Part shown: positions 7,780 to 14,531 of the stretch, piece after piece
Layout: every line of letters starts with the position of its first letter
How positions within the stretch are numbered: position 1 is the first letter of the stretch
Assembly: GCF_016909015.1 (NCBI RefSeq)
Contig: NZ_JAFBFA010000055.1
Span: forward strand, 1-18,545
Source of the DNA: Gracilibacillus alcaliphilus
GTDB taxonomy: Bacteria; Bacillota; Bacilli; Bacillales; Amphibacillaceae
Length of the DNA stretch: 18,545 nt
Reading direction: 5' to 3'
The notes under the pieces: model-generated
The model's database searches: none
The model's input: only the letters and a program-made list of their open reading frames with translations
What the model was told of the DNA's origin: nothing
Program-made: the position numbers and the translations under genes

Positions 7780-8533
7780 ATAAATGGATGATGAACAGAA
7801 AATAAAAAGACCCCGTCTGCTTTTAGAACTCGATTGAATTCTTGAAAGGTAGCATCCCAATCCCTTAGGTAGTGGAGTGTCAGAGAACTAACAATCACAT
7901 CAAATGAATCATCGGCAAAGGGGAGTGATTCCGCCAGATCATGACAAAGGACAGTTGCCGCACCCTCTACGCGCTGAGCTGCTGCCTTTACCATTTTAGG
8001 GCTGACATCTATTTCTGTAACCTCTGCCCCGCGAAGCAATAATTGAGCAGCATACCAGCCTGCTGCACACCCAGCATCAAGCACTTTTTTTCCTTGTAAT
8101 TCAGCGGGCAGTGCCGCCATCATTGCTGGTCGTTCGTAATAAGCATTGTAAGGACTGGCCTTATCCACGTCATTTTGATAGGTATCAGCTAATTTGTCAA
8201 AAAAATCTCGTGCAGCAGACTTCATTGTATTTCCTCCTTCATATATGCAACCTTTCATCAACGTTAAGCAACAGCTTGAAATAACCGTTAACATGTGTCA
8301 TCCTAATAACTGGCTGCTGTGCTTATTTTTTATTATAGAAGTTGTTTATCCTGACAGACACGACTTCAGCAGAGCTAAAAGGTTGTATAGTTTTGCGTTA
8401 CTCCGATATTTTTAAGCATAGCACATGCCTCGAAATCGCTATATATATTTCAGGCTATCAATAAATTATTTTCATGCAATCGAGTCACACTAATCGTAAA
8501 TGGGCATAGCCTATATATCATGTGTTTGAGAAA

Positions 8534-8597
8534 GCAAGATTGATCCCCACTTCGACTTCTTTAGAACCCCTCCAAATCGGAAGTGGGGCTTACCTTG
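8534..8597 (-). other. Structured segment with 9-bp CCCCACTTC/GAAGTGGGG hairpin
   Basis: A perfect 9-bp stem (8545-8553 with 8580-8588) with outer CAAG/CTTG pairing lies upstream of the 48-residue membrane protein. The stem is similar to the CTCCCACTT/AAGTGGGAG hairpin of the 7628-7779 element. On the minus strand its loop (TTTGGAG) can partly pair with CTCAAA at 8525-8530, again like an omega RNA, but weakly. It may be a second, unrelated-subtype relic or a leader structure. The rest of 8226-8520 holds only the methyltransferase upstream region and no recognisable gene. Confidence 0.35.
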
Positions 8598-8659
8598 AAA
8601 TAAAACGGCGTTTCCGGGAAAGATATTGTATAGGACTGTTTAGAAAGGAAGATATCTTG

Positions 8660-8806
8660 ATGGATTTTATTACTATTTTAATCATAGCAGTTATCATCAT
8701 CTTGCTGTTTCCACTTTTTATAAAAGGAATTGGCTGTCTGATTCGTTCCATTGTCGGGCTTATTTTAGCTGTTATTGTCTTTATCTTACTTACCAAACTG
8801 TTTTAA
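8660..8806 (+). CDS. 48-residue two-helix membrane protein
   Basis: The frame encodes 48 residues: MDFITILIIAVIIILL opens a first transmembrane helix (about 3-21), a short turn KGIGCLIR follows (22-29), then a second helix (about 30-45) and a short tail ending KLF. The ATG at 8660 has AAAGGAAG about 8 nt upstream. A longer in-frame start at 8522 lacks a ribosome site, and its extra 46 residues cross a strong hairpin, so I rejected it. A terminator-like hairpin follows at 8893. I recognise no family beyond small hydrophobic proteins common in Bacillaceae. Confidence 0.7.
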   Translation: MDFITILIIAVIIILLFPLFIKGIGCLIRSIVGLILAVIVFILLTKLF

Positions 8807-8892
8807 GCAGCATATTCCTCCCATAGAATAACATAAGAGCTATAAATGCAGTGTTTTCAAAACAACCTTGACATAGAGCCCACTTTAAACAG

Positions 8893-8943
8893 AAAGAGGC
8901 TGTTGCACAATGGGAATTACATGGTGCGACAGTTCCTCTTTTT
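8893..8943 (+). terminator. Terminator-like hairpin downstream of the 48-residue protein
   Basis: AAAGAGGCTGTTGCAC pairs with GTGCGACAGTTCCTCTTT, with a 2-nt bulge and one G-U, and runs into five T. It works as a plus-strand terminator for the small gene 90 nt upstream. It is also the left member of the inverted pair bounding 8895-9531. Confidence 0.65.
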
Positions 8944-9078
8944 AAGTGCATGACTTATTCTTTTCAAGTAGTTGAAAAGGGATGCCGGCAAGATATCTAT
9001 TTCTGTTGACACCTATAGCTGCTCGATCTTTTTCAACCCCTAAGATGTGGGCTTTTGATCAAATACTGAGATTATCAT

Positions 9079-9267
9079 CTTAGCTGTTTAACCTTTAAGG
9101 AGCTGGCTTTCGCTAAGATGCTGGGGTCTACTTAGTTGTTTAAGCCCCAAAGAGTTGGTTCTTATCTTATCTGTTTAAGCTCTAGAGAGTTGTCTTTTGT
9201 TAAGATGCCGGGGTATCTTATCTTTTCAAGCCCAAGGAGCCTTCTTTTAAACCAGACGCTAAAGCTA
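9079..9267 (+). repeat. Degenerate tandem repeats of about 51 bp
   Basis: Units begin at 9079, 9131, 9166 and 9217 with CTTAGCTGTTTAA, CTTAGTTGTTTAAG, CTTATCTGTTTAAG and CTTATCTTTTCAAG. They run through a GGAGCTGG-like centre to AAGATGCYGGGGT. Spacings are 52, 35 and 51, so the second unit is shortened. Unit one also forms a perfect 9-bp hairpin CATCTTAGC/GCTAAGATG (9077-9085 with 9112-9120). Fainter copies seem to extend to both sides (about 8950-9300). The sequence is unrelated to the 51-bp array at the window start. No coding frame follows the repeats. Confidence 0.55.
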
Positions 9268-9483
9268 TTCTTTTCATGCTGTGATTCTATCTATTGAAGC
9301 CGACTTAGAAAATTGAAAAAAGAATGTCTTCTGTAAAGGCTCTTTCCCATCACTAGCAATAATCAAAAGGAACCATCCCCACATATTAGAAAAACTTGGC
9401 TTATCGCCAAGTCTTTATGGCGAAAGCCTTCGTTTTACTTATACTATAATCCATAAATTTTTATACTCCCTTTCTTATAGTGC

Positions 9484-9526
9484 AAAAAAAACTGCCACAA
9501 AATGCAACATGTACATTTTGCAACAG
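9484..9526 (-). terminator. Rho-independent terminator of argG-argH
   Basis: On the minus strand CTGTTGCAAAATG pairs along its full 13 nt with CATTTTGTGGCAG (three G-U pairs), with a 9-nt loop and eight T after it. It lies about 40 nt past the argH stop. Confidence 0.88.
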
Positions 9527-9564
9527 CCCCTTATTTATCGCACTATCTAATTCGCTCTTAATGA

Positions 9565-10992
9565 TTAACCTTTTTTTAATACATTGACCTTCTCGCCATA
9601 TGTCTCCACCCATGATTTGGTGGCAGATAAGCGGGCTTCAGCACTCGTGATTTGATCTTCGACTCGATTCTTAGCTGTACCGCCGACAATATCACGTGCA
9701 TTGACCACTGTTTCTGGTGCTAATACATGATAAATATCTTCCTCAATTAACTCAGAGAAGGATTGAAAATCTTCAAGGCTTAAATCTAATAGGTACTTAT
9801 TGGCTTGGATACAATGTAAGACTACCTGTCCAACCACCGCATGCGCCTCGCGGAATGGAAGGTCTTTGTTCACCAAGTAATCGGCTAAGTCTGTTGCATT
9901 GGAGAAATCCTCTGCCACAGCGGCATACATATTCTCCTTCTTCACTTCCATCGTCTCCACCATTGGTGCAAAAAGGGCTAGTGCGCCTTTTAATGTTTCA
10001 AAGGTGTCAAACATGCCTTCTTTGTCTTCTTGCATATCCTTATTATACGCAATTGGCAGACCTTTCAATGTAGTAAGCATACCCATTAAGTTGCCATAAA
10101 CACGGCCTGTCTTACCGCGAACTAATTCAGCCACATCCGGATTCTTCTTCTGCGGCATCATACTGCTTCCTGTACAGAAGGCGTCATCTAGTTCTATAAA
10201 TTTGAATTCGGCACTTGACCATTGAACAAATTCCTCACTTAACCGAGATAAGTGCATAATCACCAAGGAGGCATTTGATAAGAATTCCACGACAAAGTCA
10301 CGATCACTGACTGCATCCAAGCTATTCTCCACTACCCCGTCAAAATGGAGCTTGTCTGCTACATAATGACGATCAATTGGAAAAGTAGTTCCTGCTAATG
10401 CCCCAGCTCCCAGCGGAGAACGATTGACCCGCTTAAAACTGTCACATAAGCGCTCAATATCACGTTCAAACATGGATACATATGCCATCATATGATGGGC
10501 GAACAACACTGGCTGTGCTCTTTGTAAGTGCGTATAACCTGGTAAAATAGTATCAAGATTAGCATTTGCCTGTTGTAATAATGCCTGCTGTAAAGCTGCT
10601 AATAAATCAACAAGTGTTACCAAGGAGTCACGCAGATACAGACGCATATCTAATGCAACCTGGTCATTACGGCTTCTTCCAGTGTGTAATTTACCACCAA
10701 CGGCACCCACTTCATCAATAAGAAGCTTCTCCACATTCATATGAATATCTTCATTGGCTTCTGTCAGCTCTGCTTCTCCTGCCTCAATCTTCTTGGCTAC
10801 GATCTCTAAGCCTTGCTTGATCGTTTCCGCGTCTTCCTGCGGAATAATCTCGCATTTAGCTAGCATCTCCACATGTGCCAAGCTCCCTTGAATATCATAC
10901 TGTGCTAATTTTTGATCAAAACTGATCGATGCTGTATATTCATCTACTAGTTCATTTGTTGGTTTTGTAAAACGTCCGCCCCATAATTTCAT
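9565..10992 (-). CDS. argH: Argininosuccinate lyase (ArgH)
   Basis: ArgH splits argininosuccinate into arginine and fumarate, the last step of arginine synthesis, as a cytoplasmic homotetramer. The 475-residue product is slightly longer than the usual 460 or so. It begins with MKLWGGRF and shows HTGRSRND (103-110), the catalytic His155 (YTHLQRAQP) and the fumarase/aspartase-family signature GSSMMPQKKNP (275-285), whose serine loop carries the catalytic residue. The ATG at 10992 overlaps the argG stop as ATGA, so the two genes are translationally coupled. A strong terminator follows. Identification is firm. Confidence 0.97.
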   Translation of the reverse strand: MKLWGGRFTKPTNELVDEYTASISFDQKLAQYDIQGSLAHVEMLAKCEIIPQEDAETIKQGLEIVAKKIEAGEAELTEANEDIHMNVEKLLIDEVGAVGGKLHTGRSRNDQVALDMRLYLRDSLVTLVDLLAALQQALLQQANANLDTILPGYTHLQRAQPVLFAHHMMAYVSMFERDIERLCDSFKRVNRSPLGAGALAGTTFPIDRHYVADKLHFDGVVENSLDAVSDRDFVVEFLSNASLVIMHLSRLSEEFVQWSSAEFKFIELDDAFCTGSSMMPQKKNPDVAELVRGKTGRVYGNLMGMLTTLKGLPIAYNKDMQEDKEGMFDTFETLKGALALFAPMVETMEVKKENMYAAVAEDFSNATDLADYLVNKDLPFREAHAVVGQVVLHCIQANKYLLDLSLEDFQSFSELIEEDIYHVLAPETVVNARDIVGGTAKNRVEDQITSAEARLSATKSWVETYGEKVNVLKKG

Positions 10993-12248
10993 TGCTTCAC
11001 TGATTCCTTCATATCAATTTTTGTTTTTTCCATAATTTTTGCCTTATCGGCATGTACATTATTAATGGTAGAATGTACTTTTGTCGGCAAGCCCCATAGC
11101 TTAATAAAACCAAGCGCTGCGTCATGATCAAATTGATCACCTTTGCTGTATGTTGCAAGCTCTAAATCGTATAATGAATTCTCTGATTTACGTCCGACAA
11201 CAAATGCCTGACCTTTATAAAGCTGTACCTTAGCTACACCATTGACATATTTCTGTGTTTCTTCAATAAATGCCTTTAAAGCATCTGTTAATTGTGTAAA
11301 CCACAAGCCATCATAAATTGCTTGTTCTAATTGCTGTTCTACCACAGGCTTGAATTTTGTTACCTCTCTTGGAAGTGTAAGAGATTCAATTTCCTGGTGT
11401 GCTTTAATCAATGTAATCGCTGCTGGCGCTTCATAAATCTCCCGTGATTTAATCCCTACTAAACGGTTTTCCACGTGGTCAATTCTGCCAACCCCATGTT
11501 TTCCAGCGATATCATTTAATTTCAAGATTAGTTCATGTAACGGGTATTCTTCCCCATTTAGTGCCACCGGCTTGCCTTGTTTAAACTCGATCTCTATGAT
11601 CTCTGGCTCATCAGGTGCTTCTAATGGTGATGCTGTTAATTCAAACGCATCTTCTGGTGCTTCTGCCCATGGATCTTCCAGTACACCACATTCGTTAGCA
11701 CGTCCCCAAAGATTTTGATCCACACTATATGGGCTATCTAAATCAATTGGAATGGGAATACCGTGTTCTTTTGCATAACTAATCTCTTCGTCTCTTGTCA
11801 TCTTCCATTCCCGTACAGGTGCGACAATCTTCAGTTCTGGATTTAGTGATGTAAAGGCTACATCAAAACGCACTTGGTCATTTCCTTTTCCAGTACATCC
11901 GTGTGCCACGGCTACTGCGCCCTCTTTTTCTGCAATATCAACCAATACCTTGGCGATCAATGGACGTGACAGTGCAGATACTAAAGGATATTTATTTTCA
12001 TACATTACATTTGCTTTTAAGGCAGGCAAAACAAAATCTTCTGCAAACAGCTGCTTGGCATCTACAGAATAGGATTTAATCGCTCCTACATCAATGGCCT
12101 TATTCTTAACAAATTCTAAATCCTTGCCTTCGCCAACATCTAAACCAACTGCAATCACATCATAATTATATTTATCCTGCAACCACTTAATTGCAACCGA
12201 TGTGTCAAGTCCCCCAGAATACGCTAATACTATTTTTTCTTTACTCAT
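10989..12248 (-). CDS. argG: Argininosuccinate synthase (ArgG)
   Basis: ArgG ligates citrulline and aspartate with ATP to give argininosuccinate. The 419-residue protein starts with the PP-loop ATP-pyrophosphatase motif AYSGGLDTS (9-17). It also shows HGCTGKGNDQVRF in the citrulline/aspartate-binding region and DLDSPYSVDQNLWGR. It runs about 15 residues past the common length of 400-405, ending in a lysine-rich tail. The ATG at 12248 has AAGGAGAG about 8 nt upstream. It heads the argG-argH operon and takes its citrulline substrate from the argF reaction encoded 8 kb away. A sigma-A promoter lies just upstream. Confidence 0.97.
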   Translation of the reverse strand: MSKEKIVLAYSGGLDTSVAIKWLQDKYNYDVIAVGLDVGEGKDLEFVKNKAIDVGAIKSYSVDAKQLFAEDFVLPALKANVMYENKYPLVSALSRPLIAKVLVDIAEKEGAVAVAHGCTGKGNDQVRFDVAFTSLNPELKIVAPVREWKMTRDEEISYAKEHGIPIPIDLDSPYSVDQNLWGRANECGVLEDPWAEAPEDAFELTASPLEAPDEPEIIEIEFKQGKPVALNGEEYPLHELILKLNDIAGKHGVGRIDHVENRLVGIKSREIYEAPAAITLIKAHQEIESLTLPREVTKFKPVVEQQLEQAIYDGLWFTQLTDALKAFIEETQKYVNGVAKVQLYKGQAFVVGRKSENSLYDLELATYSKGDQFDHDAALGFIKLWGLPTKVHSTINNVHADKAKIMEKTKIDMKESVKQ

Positions 12249-12301
12249 ATCTTAATCTCTCCTTAATATAAATCAGTAGGTCGTTGTAGTAAGTATGTAT
12301 T

Positions 12302-12330
12302 ATTATGCACTATTTAGTATATTAATTCAA
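12302..12330 (-). promoter_or_regulatory. Sigma-A promoter of argG-argH
   Basis: On the minus strand TTGAAT (12325-12330) and CATAAT (12302-12307) are separated by exactly 17 bp, about 55 nt upstream of the argG start. Confidence 0.65.
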
Positions 12331-12425
12331 GTGTTATCACAAATATTTTTAATTTTTTTCTGTAGATGTCTTAAATATTACTACTTTTTCAACAAGTTTT
12401 CTAGTGTCAGCTATTTTATACAAAA

Positions 12426-12443
12426 TGATGAATAAAAATAAAC
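12426..12443 (+). promoter_or_regulatory. Candidate ARG box (ArgR/AhrC operator)
   Basis: TGATGAATAAAAATAAAC contains ATGAATAAAAAT, matching the left and central part of the B. subtilis ARG box as I recall it; the right half-site (TTCA) is poor. It lies about 100 bp upstream of the argG promoter and just upstream of the divergent lipoprotein promoter. An arginine repressor site near argG would be expected. Confidence 0.35.
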
Positions 12444-12455
12444 CCACTGAATGAT

Positions 12456-12485
12456 TGTAACATTTTTCTCAGAAAGGCGTCTAAT
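12456..12485 (+). promoter_or_regulatory. ECF-sigma-type promoter of the DUF4349 lipoprotein
   Basis: TGTAAC (12456-12461), a T-rich start of the spacer, and CGTC (12478-12481) at 16-bp spacing match the extracytoplasmic-function sigma promoters of Bacillus (sigma-X/M/W group). It lies 35 nt upstream of the ribosome site. I see no competing sigma-A promoter. This suggests cell-envelope-stress control. Confidence 0.6.
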
Positions 12486-12516
12486 TCGTAAATAGAAACC
12501 CTAAGGAGGTACATAT

Positions 12517-13434
12517 ATGAAAAAAATTACTTACCTGCTATTAGTACTGATATTCTGGGTTAGCGCTTGTTCCCATTCAGATCAAGCCGAGCCAGACAAA
12601 GCCGTTGAGTCTGCTGACACAGCTTTTGACAGTGGCTCGGCGTCCTCCGAAATGGAGGCCGTTTCCGAGGCAGAAATAGCTGTACAAGATGATCAGACAG
12701 AACCGGAAGAACCAACAGAAGGACCAATAGATGCGCTCACCGAGAGAAAAATTATCTATAATGGAAACCTGCGACTCGAAACGAATCAATTTGATGAGAC
12801 GATGACCTTTTTAGAAGAAGAAACTAAAAAATATCAAGGCTATATCGTTCATTCTACTGTCTCTAATTATGCTGATCAGTCGCTTCGTTATGCTGATCTC
12901 ACAGTTCGTATTCCAGCAGAAGATTTTGAAACATTTATGGGTGCAGTCGAGGCAGGAAATATTCATATATTGGAGAAGTCAACAGATGGACAGGATGTAA
13001 CCGAACACTATGTAGATTTGAAGGCACGTCTTGCTTCTAAAGAAGTAGTCGAAGACCGGCTACTGATCTTTATGGAGGAGGCAGAAAAAACGGAAGATTT
13101 ATTAACCATTTCCAATGATTTAGCCGCTGTACAGGAAGAAATCGAACAGTTAAAGGGACAAATTCAGTACTTAGACAACCAATCTGATTTTGCCACCATC
13201 CAGATTTATTTGACAGAACGCGATGTCTCTTTACCTTCCGTTTCCGAAGAATCGCTGACTACCTGGGAAAAAACGAAAGAGCAATTTATCAACAGCTTGC
13301 AAACACTGCTTTCTTTTACTTCCGGCCTATTTATCTTTATTGTCGGCAACGCACCAATTATCGGTTTGATCATCATTGCCATCGGTATCATTTACTTCTT
13401 TATAAAAAGGACAAAAAAAAGAAAAACAGAATAA
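12517..13434 (+). CDS. DUF4349 lipoprotein with C-terminal membrane anchor
   Basis: The 305-residue protein opens with a lipoprotein signal: a basic KK, a hydrophobic run and the lipobox VSAC with Cys18. An acidic, low-complexity linker follows (about 20-75), rich in E, D, S and A. The DUF4349 region (about 76-297) has a predicted coiled coil near 195-222 (AAVQEEIEQLKGQIQYLD). A transmembrane helix (about 268-294) and a basic tail KRTKKRK close the protein, so the body sits outside the cell, tethered at both ends. The start has TAAGGAGGT about 7 nt upstream. Function is unknown. An ECF-type promoter hints at envelope stress. It is divergent from argG. Confidence 0.88.
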   Translation: MKKITYLLLVLIFWVSACSHSDQAEPDKAVESADTAFDSGSASSEMEAVSEAEIAVQDDQTEPEEPTEGPIDALTERKIIYNGNLRLETNQFDETMTFLEEETKKYQGYIVHSTVSNYADQSLRYADLTVRIPAEDFETFMGAVEAGNIHILEKSTDGQDVTEHYVDLKARLASKEVVEDRLLIFMEEAEKTEDLLTISNDLAAVQEEIEQLKGQIQYLDNQSDFATIQIYLTERDVSLPSVSEESLTTWEKTKEQFINSLQTLLSFTSGLFIFIVGNAPIIGLIIIAIGIIYFFIKRTKKRKTE

Positions 13435-13436
13435 AG

Positions 13437-13464
13437 GCTTCTATTATATAGTGAAGAATTTTTC
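13437..13464 (+). terminator. Weak terminator after the DUF4349 gene
   Basis: CTTCTATTATATAGTGAAG can form a short bulged stem followed by AATTTTT shortly after the stop codon. The stem is short, so this is tentative. Confidence 0.35.
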
Positions 13465-13516
13465 CCTTATTGATGACTAGCGGTGTTTTCAAAGTGGATT
13501 ATTTTCGAATCCAGAC

Positions 13517-13547
13517 TTGAACCTGACGTTACGTAATGATTTATGAT
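13517..13547 (+). promoter_or_regulatory. MerR-type promoter: 19-bp spacer with central dyad
   Basis: TTGAAC (13517-13522) and TATGAT (13542-13547) are 19 bp apart, too far for ordinary sigma-A but normal for MerR-activated promoters. The palindrome TTACGTAA (13529-13536, extended as CGTTACGTAATG at 13527-13538) is centred at 13532.5, and the spacer centre is 13532. A MerR-family gene lies downstream in the same transcription unit, so autoregulation is likely. Confidence 0.55.
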
Positions 13548-13637
13548 ATAGAAGACTTCTACAAATTAAGAAGGTTTCCAATGGCGGTCAGCAACATTTA
13601 TCAGCGGGCAGCATACGTTATCACCGCTCTGACCATA

Positions 13638-13649
13638 CATTACGTAACG
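13638..13649 (+). promoter_or_regulatory. Second inverted copy of the TTACGTAA operator
   Basis: CATTACGTAACG is the exact reverse complement of 13527-13538, 111 bp downstream. It lies in the leader, 15 nt before the chosen start of the Hsp33-like gene. The DNA between the copies also has nested complementarity (GGTCAG/CTGACC and AGCGG/CCGCT at about 13585-13636). It could be a second operator, a loop partner, or a leader hairpin. Confidence 0.45.
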
Positions 13650-13664
13650 AAAGGATATTCAATT

Positions 13665-14516
13665 ATGAACAGTGAAATTATTAAAACATTACTTTTCGAT
13701 AAACAGGTTCGGCTTTTTCTAACGGATAATACGGAGCTTGTAAGAAGCATTGTGAATACAAATACCAGGCAGCTAATTGCTAAACAGGCATTGGCAAAGG
13801 CTGTTTCAGGAATGAGCTTACTGTCAGCGAGCTTAAAAGACAATCAAAGGCTAAGCGCCATCTTTATGCTGCGCACCAATAAACTATTTGCCGATACCGA
13901 CGCCCAAGGCAATGTTCGCGGATATATCAGCAAACGTTCCTCCTTCCACCCGGAAGTCACATCTTCCACCATCAAGGAATGGATTGGAAATCACGCCTCG
14001 ATTCGGATGATAAAAGGCTTTGAGATGCAGCAATTTACTGGTATAACAGAGATGCCTTATAAAAATATCGATGATGATTTATCTTATTATTTCCGATAAA
14101 GTGAGCAAATCGAGACATGGATAAAAACAGAGGTAGCGATGGATGAGAAAGGCAACATTCTTCACAGCTACGGAATCTATGCACAACCTCTTCCACAGGC
14201 TCCAACCGAATATATACATGTGCTTCAGCAGCAGGAAGAGGCTCTTATCGCTATCTGCCGGAAACTGAATCAAAGCAATGATGAACAAGTCGAAACAGCG
14301 CTAACCAAATATTTTCACCCCGCACATCTGATTGGCAAACAGCCTGTGCAGTTTCACTGCGGTTGTTCAAAAGAAATGTTTTACGGTGTATTATATGCCA
14401 TGAATCAGCAGGAGCTAGCCCAGTATGTAACAGACCAGCGCTCCATCGAAGCTAACTGTCATATCTGCGGGAAGATATATAGCTTTTCTCCTGCAGAAAT
14501 CAAAAAAGCACTATAA
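13665..14516 (+). pseudogene. Hsp33-like redox chaperone interrupted by an in-frame TAA
   Basis: Hsp33 is a cytoplasmic holdase switched on by oxidation of its zinc cysteines. Here one frame of 283 codons carries the family marks: GNVRGY in the core, DDLSYYF then SEQ, and at the C-terminus the zinc motif HCGC-X30-CHIC. A TAA at 14097-14099 sits in that frame directly between YYFR and SEQ, after residue 144. One base change (for example CAA to TAA) explains it. The downstream half could restart at the ATG at 14139, which has GAGGT about 4 nt away. The cut falls inside the core domain, so two working halves are unlikely. The start at 13665 has AAAGGAT upstream and matches the family's N-terminus; starts at 13536 and 13581 would add a non-conserved extension. 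The protein is divergent, probably not the housekeeping HslO. Confidence 0.82.
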
Positions 14517-14531
14517 GAAAGGAGCGGACTT

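Larger units (their letters stand above)
7363..8225 (-). pseudogene. SAM-dependent methyltransferase split by a 152-bp insertion
   Basis: The N-terminal part (8225 to 7781, 148 codons) is a class I, type-11 methyltransferase. Motif I is VLDAGCAAGW (48-57), the acidic loop is EIDVSPKM, and motif IV lies in DDSFDVIVSSLTLHYL. It breaks after HHPF. The remaining C-terminal part (7627 to 7363) encodes MDYTKHH ... VDVSFYRRP ... LMEPQP ... NPHFLMV, which continues the same family. Total length minus the 152-bp insert is 711 nt, exactly 237 codons including the stop, so excision restores a 236-residue enzyme. The start at 8225 has AGGAGG 7 nt upstream; codons further upstream lack a ribosome site. 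The insert brings a stop three codons in. The product is probably inactive, because the C-terminal substrate-side region is lost. Its substrate is unknown. Confidence 0.88.
8895..9531. mobile_element. Possible insertion-sequence relic with GGCTGTTGCA ends
   Basis: The left end AGAGGCTGTTGCACAATG (8895-8912) and the reverse complement of the right end, AGGGGCTGTTGCAAAATG (9514-9531), match at 16 of 18 positions. They bound 637 bp without a plausible gene. Such ends recall IS1182-type elements of Bacillales, from memory. A double hairpin at about 9390-9420 (ACTTGGC/GCCAAGT overlapping GGCTT/AAGCC) also lies inside. No target duplication is visible (AGAA against TATT), and both ends double as terminators, so convergence on a terminator-like sequence is a real alternative. 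Confidence 0.3.

Noticed and set aside
8313..8326. ACTGGCTGCTG shared with the 152-bp element
   Set aside because: An 11-nt match is expected by chance in a window this size, and the surrounding sequence does not match.
8522..8659. N-terminal extension of the 48-residue membrane protein
   Set aside because: There is no ribosome site at 8522, the segment crosses a strong hairpin, and the internal ATG at 8660 has a good site.
13536..13664. Coding extension of the Hsp33-like protein
   Set aside because: Family homology starts at MNSEIIK. The stretch contains both operator-like sites and nested inverted repeats, so it looks regulatory. The ATG at 13581 does have a fair AAGAAGG site, so this is not fully excluded.
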